NCBI GenBank assembly: GCA_049323655.1
Contig: JBMONO010000007.1
Span: 1-21,023, forward strand
From: DB1 sp049323655
GTDB taxonomy: Bacteria > Desulfobacterota > Desulfobulbia > Desulfobulbales > SURF-16
Direction: 5' to 3'
Length of the DNA stretch: 21,023 nucleotides
Positions within the stretch are counted from its first letter, which is position 1, and each line of letters opens with the position of its first letter. Positions 7,255-14,279 of the stretch are shown piece by piece. The notes under the pieces were generated by a model. The model was not told the origin of the DNA, did not search any database, and worked only from the letters and a program-made list of their open reading frames with translations. The translations under genes and the position numbers were made by a program.

Positions 7255-8166
7255 GTGCGCTCTTCCGTCCGCCTCTGCCTCCACATTGCCGTGCTCTTTG
7301 CCGTCATTCTCCTCCTCAGCACCGGGAGCCGGGCATATTACGCCATCGAGGCAGCGGAACCCTTCTCCCTGCGGGAACGGGAACATGCCCCGCCATCGTC
7401 TGCCGGCCTTTTTTTCACCGTGCAGGACAATTTTTGCCGATTCACCGAGCCCACCGGAACAGCACCGCTGCTCCTACCCCACTCCGATCTCTTTGTCCCC
7501 GCCGACATTGTTGAGGTCAATCTGCCCATTTTCGGCGTCTTCAGCCACCCCGCCGGCCCGTCAGCCGATCCGGTCGCCGGCATGCTCTACGCCAATCTGA
7601 AAATCAAAAAACTCCTCGAAGAATATGCTGCTTTGCAGGAGCGGGCCAAAAACCTGCTGGCGGAGGAACCGTCAGCTTTTTCTGCGGAAAAGTCCGCCCT
7701 CAGCCAATCCGGCTTTATCCACCAGGACCTCAAAAAAATTTATTTCTCCCTGGCCGCCCTCGATGAAACCGCACTCCCCGAGGTTGCCGAACAGGAGGAG
7801 CAGAAATCTCCGGCACAACAGGAAAACAAGGCGCTGCTCACCGCCTTTCAGCAATTAAACCGGGCAATCAATCCGCCGCCGCCCTCCGCTTTCCCGGCCG
7901 CGCCGACCATCGCGACCGCCGAAAAAAGTGGCGCCAGATCACCTGCCACCTTTTCGGGCCAACCACTTGCGAACCGGCCCCAAACATATAACCCCGAACA
8001 TACTGCGCCGTCCGTGTCTTCCTACCAGGAGTCCATCACCCTGCCCTGGATTCTCGAACTGCCATTCAAGATCTTCAGCTACCTGCTGGAACACAAGATC
8101 ACCGCCCTGGTGGTCGGTTTTTTCAGCCTCCTGCTGATCAACATCATCTTCGGCTCCCGTTCCTGA
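7255..8166 (+). CDS. Membrane-anchored protein of unknown function
   Basis: About 303 residues from a GTG at 7255. This start is chosen because it begins a typical signal or anchor (RSSVR, then a hydrophobic run from HIAVLF to LLLSTGSRA). The frame is open to a TTG at 7177, and neither start has a clear RBS. The first third is followed by a probable coiled-coil or amphipathic stretch (ANLKIKKLLEEYAALQERAK), then a Pro/Ala/Gln-rich linker with PPPP. The C-terminus has a single strong TM segment (KITALVVGFFSLLLINII) ending in GSRS. It therefore looks like a periplasmic protein held by a C-terminal anchor. The TPR lipoprotein starts 4 bp after its stop, so the two are probably co-translated and functionally linked. 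I recognise no family. Confidence 0.7.
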   Translation: MRSSVRLCLHIAVLFAVILLLSTGSRAYYAIEAAEPFSLREREHAPPSSAGLFFTVQDNFCRFTEPTGTAPLLLPHSDLFVPADIVEVNLPIFGVFSHPAGPSADPVAGMLYANLKIKKLLEEYAALQERAKNLLAEEPSAFSAEKSALSQSGFIHQDLKKIYFSLAALDETALPEVAEQEEQKSPAQQENKALLTAFQQLNRAINPPPPSAFPAAPTIATAEKSGARSPATFSGQPLANRPQTYNPEHTAPSVSSYQESITLPWILELPFKIFSYLLEHKITALVVGFFSLLLINIIFGSRS

Positions 8167-8170
8167 ACCC

Positions 8171-10354
8171 ATGCTACCCATCCGACTGCTCCTCGCCTGC
8201 CGCAGCACAACCATCAGCCTGCTTGTCCTGGCGCTACTGCTGCTTACGGCCTGCGGAGAATCGCCGGAAACACGATACCAGCGGCTGCTGGCGACGGGCC
8301 AGGATCAGCTTGCCGCCGGCGACTACCGGCAGGCGCTGTCGTCCTGGCAGGAAATCCTCACCTTCACCGAGCCGACCCCGGATATTTTGCAGCGGATCGG
8401 CGACTGTTACTATCATCTGGCCCTCTACCCCCATGCCCTGCACGCCTATCAGGAGGCATTGAAGCTCGCCCCGGAGGATCCTGCCATTCGTCCGGCCATC
8501 CTTACAATCCAACTCATCACCAAAAATCTTGCCGGCGCCGAGACCACCCTTAACGGGATCGCTCCCCAGCATCGCCGGGGCGAAACGGCAATTCTCCATG
8601 GCGATTTCCTCTTGCTCAGTAAAAAATATGATGAGGCCGCCGCCGTCTACCAAAAATGCATTGATGAAAATCAACAAAACGACAAGGCCCGCATGCGGCT
8701 GACCCTCGTCCTTTTTGCCCAGCAGAAAAAAAGGGAGGCAGCGGCCGTTTTCCAGCCCCTGCGCGATGCCAATCCGGATAACGGCGAACTTCTCTTGCAG
8801 ATGGGGCTCTATTGCTCACTGCTCGGCGAGACCGACCTGGCTCGCACCTATTTTCACCGGGCAATCACCCTTCATCCCCGCGATTTGCATCTCCGTTTTC
8901 AGCTTGTCGATTTTCTTATCAGCACCGGGCAGATGGACGACTCCATCACTGGTCTGCAGGAGATAGTGAAGATCGAGCCCGGCAACTCCTTTGCCCGCAA
9001 GCTGCTGATCGAAGCATTCCTGCAGGGCAACAGACTGGCTGAGGCCCGCGCCGTCCTCGACACCTTTGCCCGGGAAACGGTCAAGGATCTGGAGCTGCTG
9101 CTGCTCAAAGGCAAATACTTTCTGCTCAACAATGAATACCATGCCGCCCTCTCCCAGTTTCAGACCATCCTCGAACATGAGCCGAAACAACCGCTTGCCC
9201 ACTACTTCCTGGCCCTTGCCTATCTGGCCGGCGGCCAGAGCAAGCTGGGAGAAAAAAGTCTGATCGAGGCCCTTTCCCTCAATCCGGATTTCACCGATGC
9301 GGAACTGACCCTGGCGTCGGTCTATTACAAAAGCGGCAACCATGATCTCGCCCTGGAACATGCCGAGCGGATCCGCAAACGGGAACCGCATAATTACCGG
9401 GCCTGCCTGATCGCCGGCAACATCCGTCTCGCCCGCCGCCAATACCCGGAAGCGATGGCCGATTTCCACGCCGCCGGCCTGCTCAACCCGGGCATCACCT
9501 CGCCGGCCTATTATCAGGCCCTCACCGCCTCGCTGGCCGGCGACAGGGAGGATGCGCTGCGGCGTTTCAAATCCCTCCTCGATGAGCACCCGGAGCTGAT
9601 CGACGCCGCTCTCCACTACACGAGAATTCTCGCCACAGGCGGCCAGGCGGGCATTGCCATCGGCTGGCTCAATGAAACCGACGAAGCCCTTGACACCACC
9701 TACCACAATCATCTGCTGGGCGAGATTCTTGTTGTCGCCAATAGAAGACAAGAGGCCATCACCGCTTTCCAGCAGGCGATCACAGCTGCCGCCGGCCTCA
9801 AATCATCCTATCGCCACCTTTTCGACCTGCTCGCCGATGACCCGCAACAGCTTGAAGAGATTCTCAAAAAAGCGATCAGCGAGCACAAGGATTTTGATGA
9901 GGCCTACGCCAGGCTCGCCGATCTTTACTGCCGCAACAACGATCCAGGCCGGGCCATTGCCCTGCTGGAAGACGCTGTTGCCGCGGCGCCCCAATCCGCG
10001 CAACTTGCCAACAATCTCGCCTGGCTCTATGGGGAGCACCAGCCGGAAGACATCGACGAGGCCATGCGCCTGGCCCAGCTTGCCTACGAAAAGACCCCCG
10101 CCAATCCCGCTTTTGCCGACACCCTGGGCTGGATCTACGCCCGCAAGAACATGGCCGGCCGCGCCTTGTGGCTGCTGGAACAGGCCTATGCCGCCGAACC
10201 GGACAACGCCCTGGTCAATTTTCACCTCGGCGTCGTCCTCCACCAGCAGAACGCATCCGACAAGGCCCGCAAATACCTGCTCTTTGCCGCGGAGAAAGGT
10301 CGGGATCATCGCTTTCGTGAAGTGGCGCGAAAACTGCTACATGATAATCAATAA
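8171..10354 (+). CDS. Tetratricopeptide-repeat lipoprotein (PEP-CTERM PrsT-like possible)
   Basis: 727 residues. A hydrophobic leader ends in the lipobox LTAC with Cys28, so the mature protein should be lipid-anchored, most likely facing the periplasm. The rest is wall-to-wall TPR units, e.g. YQRLLATGQDQLAAGDYRQA near residue 35 and NNLAWLYGEHQPEDIDEAMR followed by ADTLGWIYARK near 615-660. Such scaffolds hold protein complexes. The 'NNLAWLY...ADTLGWI' C-terminal segment resembles TPR lipoproteins that accompany PEP-CTERM/exosortase loci (PrsT type), and a PEP-CTERM-like protein is encoded 1.4 kb downstream; that link is inference. The start has no obvious RBS, and only 4 bp separate it from the upstream stop, suggesting translational coupling with the 7255 gene. 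Confidence 0.85.
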   Translation: MLPIRLLLACRSTTISLLVLALLLLTACGESPETRYQRLLATGQDQLAAGDYRQALSSWQEILTFTEPTPDILQRIGDCYYHLALYPHALHAYQEALKLAPEDPAIRPAILTIQLITKNLAGAETTLNGIAPQHRRGETAILHGDFLLLSKKYDEAAAVYQKCIDENQQNDKARMRLTLVLFAQQKKREAAAVFQPLRDANPDNGELLLQMGLYCSLLGETDLARTYFHRAITLHPRDLHLRFQLVDFLISTGQMDDSITGLQEIVKIEPGNSFARKLLIEAFLQGNRLAEARAVLDTFARETVKDLELLLLKGKYFLLNNEYHAALSQFQTILEHEPKQPLAHYFLALAYLAGGQSKLGEKSLIEALSLNPDFTDAELTLASVYYKSGNHDLALEHAERIRKREPHNYRACLIAGNIRLARRQYPEAMADFHAAGLLNPGITSPAYYQALTASLAGDREDALRRFKSLLDEHPELIDAALHYTRILATGGQAGIAIGWLNETDEALDTTYHNHLLGEILVVANRRQEAITAFQQAITAAAGLKSSYRHLFDLLADDPQQLEEILKKAISEHKDFDEAYARLADLYCRNNDPGRAIALLEDAVAAAPQSAQLANNLAWLYGEHQPEDIDEAMRLAQLAYEKTPANPAFADTLGWIYARKNMAGRALWLLEQAYAAEPDNALVNFHLGVVLHQQNASDKARKYLLFAAEKGRDHRFREVARKLLHDNQ

Positions 10355-10487
10355 CTGTTTTCGCCTCAGCATCGCCTGACTCGTCCCCACCCTCGCCTGC
10401 CAGGAGACCGACGAAGGGGGGCGAGCCAAGCGGGCAATCCGGCTCCATTCCGGGGATGACGTGACGCCGCGGCCTCCCTCGCCGCAC

Positions 10488-10505
10488 TGTCGCCGCATTG
10501 CGACA
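10488..10505. promoter_or_regulatory. Inverted repeat TGTCGC-CGCATT-GCGACA
   Basis: Perfect 6-bp arms with a 6-nt centre, about 117 bp upstream of the -35 of the MshEN-protein gene. The half-site TTGTCGCA also occurs beside the palindrome at 6372-6379, so a shared regulator is conceivable but weakly supported. Confidence 0.3.
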
Positions 10506-10621
10506 ATATGCCCGGCAGGAGAGAAGGGAAGGTGCGTCCTTTCGTTGCGGCACCAGGATTCTCTGCCCGTCTCCCTCCGGCGACAGCTTAAACCTTTTTT
10601 TCTCCTTTTTTCGCGAAGTAC

Positions 10622-10651
10622 TTGACAATTCCCCCGGCAAATCCGTAGCAT
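10622..10651 (+). promoter_or_regulatory. Probable sigma-70-type promoter of the MshEN-protein gene
   Basis: TTGACA (10622-10627), an 18-nt spacer, then TAGCAT (10646-10651). The -35 is perfect and the -10 moderate. The predicted start of transcription leaves a leader of about 55 nt before the ATG at 10714, which has AAGGGAG (10699-10705) 8 nt upstream. Confidence 0.55.
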
Positions 10652-10713
10652 ATTGACATACGAGCTGGTTCTTCGCAGGTTATTATCGATGAGATGACAA
10701 GGGAGTCCGCACC

Positions 10714-11514
10714 ATGGCCGCAAAAAAGCAACTGGGACAGGTGTTAATTGAAAAGGGGCTGGCAAACGAAGGGCAGATCAAAGAGGCGTTGCGGATGCAG
10801 GCCGGCGGCAAACGCCGTCTCGGCTATATCCTGGTCCGCATGGGGGTGCTGACCAACGATCAGCTCCTCAATGTTCTCGAGGAGCATGCCGGCGTCGAGG
10901 TTGCCGATATCGACAAGACAATCAAACCCGAAGTCAAATCCCTCATGCCCCGCTATCTCTGCACCCGCTACTCGGTCATTCCCCTCTCTTTCGAAGGCAG
11001 CAACGTTGTCCGACTGGCCATGCTCGACCCCTCCGACGATGAGGCGATCCGCGACATCGAGCAGTACCTCGACAAGGCGGTCAAACCCTATCTCGCCCAC
11101 GAAGAAAAGATCAAAACCGGCATCATCAAGCACATCCCTTACAGCATGAAGGATCTTTTCAACTCGCCGCTCTCCGGCAAGGTGATGCGGGCTGTCGCTG
11201 TCCTGCTGCTGGTCGGCATCGGTTTCAGCGGCTACTACTCTTACAATGCCTATAACCTCGAAAAATTCGGGGAAATAACCGTTTCCGGGCCTCTCACCAC
11301 CTACAAAAACCATGACCTGATGCTCGGCGTTGAAGAAAAATCCATCTCGCTGACCGGCCATGCCGCCTATGCCGACGGCCTTTACAAGGTGGCCTTCAGC
11401 AACACCCAGGACCTCAAGGCATTTCTGGAACGGAAACGATCAAGCTTTTCCGAAAAGCAGTATGAATGGCTCACCTGGGCGATCGACACCGATATCCCCG
11501 CCCGGAAACGATAA
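10714..11514 (+). CDS. MshEN-domain protein with one transmembrane segment, no ATPase domain
   Basis: 266 residues; the start is fixed by AAGGGAG 8 nt upstream. Residues about 4-140 match the N-terminal domain of PilB/GspE/MshE-type ATPases, with two successive MshEN signatures: LGQVLIEKGL...LRMQ (first) and RRLGYILVRMGVL...VLEEH (second). In MshE-type proteins these paired motifs bind cyclic-di-GMP. The first copy here has Gln-Leu-Gly in place of the usual Arg-Leu-Gly, so binding may be altered. No Walker A or B follows. A TM segment (about 157-176, VMRAVAVLLLVGIGFSGYYS) then leads to an ~85-residue, presumably periplasmic, C-terminal domain that I do not recognise. This is a one-pass signalling or adaptor layout rather than a secretion motor. 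Its promoter suggests it is transcribed separately from the TPR gene. Confidence 0.82.
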   Translation: MAAKKQLGQVLIEKGLANEGQIKEALRMQAGGKRRLGYILVRMGVLTNDQLLNVLEEHAGVEVADIDKTIKPEVKSLMPRYLCTRYSVIPLSFEGSNVVRLAMLDPSDDEAIRDIEQYLDKAVKPYLAHEEKIKTGIIKHIPYSMKDLFNSPLSGKVMRAVAVLLLVGIGFSGYYSYNAYNLEKFGEITVSGPLTTYKNHDLMLGVEEKSISLTGHAAYADGLYKVAFSNTQDLKAFLERKRSSFSEKQYEWLTWAIDTDIPARKR

Positions 11515-11717
11515 CGCCGCATCGTCATTTACCGTGAAGGACAGGACTATACGCACCGTTCACCTTCCATCTCCTGTCGCCCTTTGTTTTGCCAGCCTCC
11601 CATCGGCTGACAAGGTGTCCACAGATGCGCCGCGCCATCAATTCGCTTGCGTTCCCTTACCGAATCAAGTATCACAAACCATGCTCTCTTACCAATCACC
11701 GCACTGAACAACGAAAA

Positions 11718-12350
11718 ATGAACAAAAACGATTTTTTTCTCGCGTTTTTCCTTCTCCTGGCCGGCGTCTCCCCTGCCGGCGCCACCACCATTTCCCAACT
11801 TGACTCCAACGGTGGACGAGCAATATTCACCCCCAACAGCACATCAGGAATCGGCCAGACCTTCACCGCCACGACAACCAGTTACGACTCTCTCGCCGTC
11901 TTTCTTTATCATGCCTCCGAATCATTCAACGGAACGACGCTCTTCAGCCCTTCCAGCATCGACAGCACCATCTCCCTTGCCCTCTACACCGGTGCGTTCA
12001 CAGCCGTCCGCCAGACATGGAACGACATTGACCTTTCTCCTCTGGTGGATGGCGACAACAGACGTCTGAACATCGACATCAGCGGTTTCACCTTCACCGC
12101 GGGCGAGCTTTACTCCTTTGCCCTGTTCAATGATACAAACGAGTGGCTCGCCGAATACACCGCCTCCAACCCATACTCCTCCGGCAGCATGTACCTCTTC
12201 AACTCGGACACCCCGTACCTGTCGGCAAGCAGCGATCTGAAATTCGAAATCACCGCCGCCCCTGTTCCCCTTCCTTCCACCCTTGCCCTTTTCAGCACCG
12301 GCCTCATCGGTCTTCTTCCGGCCCTGACCCGCAAATCGAAAAAAAGCTGA
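11718..12350 (+). CDS. Small exported protein with PEP-CTERM-like sorting tail
   Basis: 210 residues from the ATG at 11718, which starts a signal peptide (NKNDFFLAFFLLLAGVSPAGA). The RBS is weak, and the frame stays open upstream without a better start. The mature part is rich in Thr/Ser/Asn and looks like a beta-sandwich (IGQTFTATTTSYDSLAVFLY near residue 45). The C-terminus is PVPLPSTLALFSTGLIGLL followed by a basic RKSKKS. That is the tripartite layout of PEP-CTERM signals (short motif, TM helix, basic end), with PLPST replacing the canonical PEPST, a variant known for some exosortase systems. Such proteins are processed by exosortase and usually go to the surface or EPS matrix. No exosortase is encoded in this window. 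Confidence 0.78.
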   Translation: MNKNDFFLAFFLLLAGVSPAGATTISQLDSNGGRAIFTPNSTSGIGQTFTATTTSYDSLAVFLYHASESFNGTTLFSPSSIDSTISLALYTGAFTAVRQTWNDIDLSPLVDGDNRRLNIDISGFTFTAGELYSFALFNDTNEWLAEYTASNPYSSGSMYLFNSDTPYLSASSDLKFEITAAPVPLPSTLALFSTGLIGLLPALTRKSKKS

Positions 12351-12530
12351 CCCGCTCCGCCGGTTAATTCTTCACCAAACACCCAAGCAGCAACAAGCGC
12401 GGCATGCGTTTTGCTAAAATACCCGCCGTTTGACTCGTGTCTCTCCTCTTGCGCCCCCCAATCGGAAAAGACGCCGAACCTCCTGAAGCTATTTTCGTTG
12501 TTCGCCCCAACATAAAAAGACCGACACAGA

Positions 12531-13886
12531 ATGAAGCTCGCACCATACCACGCTGCACTCCTTTTCATTGTCCTGCTCCCGGCCCTGCTGCCGGCTCCAC
12601 TTGCCGCCGACATCCTGAAAACGATCCACGCCGAATGGGAATACGGCGGCAACGCCACCGCATTCCGCCTTTACCGGGAAGGAACGCTGCTCTGCGAGAG
12701 TTTTGACACGGCCAGGCTTGCCATGGATTGCGAAACGCTGATCGGCACCACCCCCATCACCTTCACGATGACCGCCATGGGGCCGGACGGCGAAACCCCG
12801 CATTCCGCCCCCTTCATCCTGGTGCCGCCACCGCTCGACGACTACGGCAACACCACGCCGACCGCCGCCTGCACGGCGAACGTCAGCAGTGGTCAGGCCC
12901 CCCTGGCAGTCGCATTCGACGCCTCCCTCTCCGCCGACCCGGATGGCTCCCTCATCGACTTTGCCTGGGATTTCGGCGACGGTCACGTCGCAACCGGCAT
13001 GTTGACGAACCACACCTTTTATCTGCCCGGCACCTACGCCGCCACCCTGACGGTAACCGACAACGAAGGCGGCACCGCCCAGACACGAGTCGCCATCGTC
13101 GTCAATGAGCTTCCGAGCCTCTCTCCCACCAACACCCCGCCAACGGCCATCATGAACGTCGTTGCCGTCACCCCTTATCTATACCGCTTCAGCGCTTACG
13201 ACTCCGAGGACGCCGAGGGACTGATCATCGGCTATAACTGGAACTTCGGCGACGGCACCACGACAACCGGCCCCTATGCGGAACACGAGTTCAGCCAATC
13301 CGGCACCTATCTCGTGTCCCTGACAACCACGGACGACGATGGCGCAACGGCACAAGCTCAGACAAGCATCACTGTCCCGCCGGCCACCTCCCCTGCGGAG
13401 GCGCAACAGCAGATCACCGTCAACTGGGACTATGCGGACAGAACGGCTATCAGCGCCTTTCGCCTCTACCGCAACGGCGAATTGGTCTGCCAGACCAGTA
13501 ACCCGGAGGCGACGGAACTGTGCTGCCTCACCACTTTGGACAATGAGCCGACAACCTTTACCATGACAGCGGTAGATCGTTACGGTAACGAGAGCCGCCC
13601 CTCAAACGGGCTCACCTGGTCGGCCGCGCCCACCCAGCGCAAAGTGACGATCAGCTGGGATTACAACGACCGCAGCGCCATCAGCAACTTTCGCCTGTAC
13701 CGGAACGAAACTTTCGTCTGCGAGACCCACGACCCCGAGGCGCGGGAACTGAGCTGCCTGACCATCCTTGAAGATTCCCCCACGACCTTTGCCCTGAAGG
13801 CAATCGACCGGGAAGGAAAGGAAAGCACCCTGTCGGCAGGGATCACCTATTTCCCGCCGGCACCGACAAACGCGACTGCTGACTGA
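12531..13886 (+). CDS. Secreted PKD / Fn3-like repeat protein
   Basis: 451 residues. A signal peptide (hydrophobic to PAPLAA near residue 25) is followed by a Cys-pair Fn3-like module starting LKTIHAEWEYGG (about 28-105). Next are two PKD domains (about 112-190 and 203-285, with the signatures WDFGDGHV and WNFGDGTT) and two more Cys-pair Fn3-like modules (about 296-365 and 372-440; VCQTSNPEATELCC and VCETHDPEARELSC). PKD and Fn3 folds are extracellular spacer or adhesion modules. There is no TM segment, LPXTG or PEP-CTERM tail, so it is probably released or held non-covalently. It is a paralogue of the next gene, and their first modules are close even at the DNA level. The RBS is weak. The substrate or binding partner is unknown. 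Confidence 0.85.
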   Translation: MKLAPYHAALLFIVLLPALLPAPLAADILKTIHAEWEYGGNATAFRLYREGTLLCESFDTARLAMDCETLIGTTPITFTMTAMGPDGETPHSAPFILVPPPLDDYGNTTPTAACTANVSSGQAPLAVAFDASLSADPDGSLIDFAWDFGDGHVATGMLTNHTFYLPGTYAATLTVTDNEGGTAQTRVAIVVNELPSLSPTNTPPTAIMNVVAVTPYLYRFSAYDSEDAEGLIIGYNWNFGDGTTTTGPYAEHEFSQSGTYLVSLTTTDDDGATAQAQTSITVPPATSPAEAQQQITVNWDYADRTAISAFRLYRNGELVCQTSNPEATELCCLTTLDNEPTTFTMTAVDRYGNESRPSNGLTWSAAPTQRKVTISWDYNDRSAISNFRLYRNETFVCETHDPEARELSCLTILEDSPTTFALKAIDREGKESTLSAGITYFPPAPTNATAD

Positions 13887-14007
13887 CAAAAAAAATTAAG
13901 AAAAAAGCCGTTTCACCCGCACGGAAACAAATCATTTTAACAAACCACTCTCCCCACCACCAGGCACAGCCAGATAACCATTTGAAATAAAACGATTTTC
14001 AGCAAAA

Positions 14008-14087
14008 AAGCACCAAAGGCACGCCCTTTGCTTCCCACCCATTCGCCGCGCCCACGAATGGGCTTTTCCGGTCCACCTCCGGCAAAA
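14008..14087. other. Three adjacent hairpins; possible structured RNA element
   Basis: Hairpin 1 (14008-14033): AAGC-acc-AAAGG, 5-nt loop, CCTTT-GCTT. Hairpin 2 (14038-14062): CCCATTCG, 9-nt loop, CGAATGGG, a perfect 8-bp stem. Hairpin 3 (14064-14087): TTTTCCGG, 7-nt loop, CCGG-c-AAAA. They are separated by only 1-4 nt. Hairpin 2 is followed by CTTTTCC, so partial terminator activity for the upstream gene is possible. The element lies upstream of the predicted promoter, so it would be read in the transcript of the first PKD gene. Confidence 0.45.
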
Positions 14088-14153
14088 CCAAAGGCACCCA
14101 TTAAAAATTTAACTGTTGCCGCCCTAAACAACCGCACTTTCCACAATTGTTAC

Positions 14154-14183
14154 TTGAAAGTTGACACTTTTTCCTCATATAAT
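14154..14183 (+). promoter_or_regulatory. Probable sigma-70-type promoter of the large PKD-protein gene
   Basis: TTGAAA (14154-14159), an 18-nt spacer, then a perfect TATAAT (14178-14183). A TTGACA at 14161-14166 is only 11 nt from the -10 and so is not its -35. The predicted leader is about 90 nt. Confidence 0.6.
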
Positions 14184-14279
14184 CATGTCGAGGTCTTCAT
14201 GTTGAGAAACCGCATTACCCATCTTAAGGAACACGCTCAATCTGATGACCACCAGCCACCAATCAAAGAGGCGACCCGC

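Larger units (their letters stand above)
10355..10713. other. Intergenic region between the TPR lipoprotein and the MshEN-protein gene
   Basis: About 360 bp with no supported gene. It holds a GC-rich stretch whose GGCTCCATTCCGGGGATGACG resembles the dispersed 'TTCCGG-AATGACG' repeats common in proteobacteria, an inverted repeat (10488-10505), pyrimidine runs (10590-10610) and a plausible promoter (10622-10651). No convincing intrinsic terminator follows the TPR gene. Confidence 0.5.
13887..14279. other. Intergenic region with consecutive hairpins and a promoter
   Basis: About 390 bp between the two PKD-protein genes. The first ~120 bp are A-rich and featureless. Then come three adjacent hairpins (14008-14087), a repeated ACCAAAGGCAC (14012-14022 and 14088-14098), and the promoter at 14154-14183. 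The frame of the downstream gene is open here, but no start with an RBS exists before 14280. Confidence 0.5.

Noticed and set aside
8816..9751. 311-codon minus-strand ORF
   Set aside because: It is a shadow of the TPR gene in high-GC DNA; the plus-strand product has a lipobox and TPRs throughout.
10337..10765. Minus-strand ORFs across the intergenic region before the MshEN-protein gene
   Set aside because: They have no RBS and no recognisable domain, overlap two real genes, and consist largely of GC-rich repeat-like DNA.
14008..14087. Cyclic-di-GMP (GEMM-I) riboswitch
   Set aside because: The AAAGGCAC segments suggested it, but the conserved GAAA tetraloop and GACGCAAAGCC strand are missing, and the element precedes the predicted promoter of the downstream gene.
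14161..14183. TTGACA...TATAAT as a -35/-10 pair
   Set aside because: The spacer is only 11 nt; TTGAAA at 14154 with 18 nt is the better -35.
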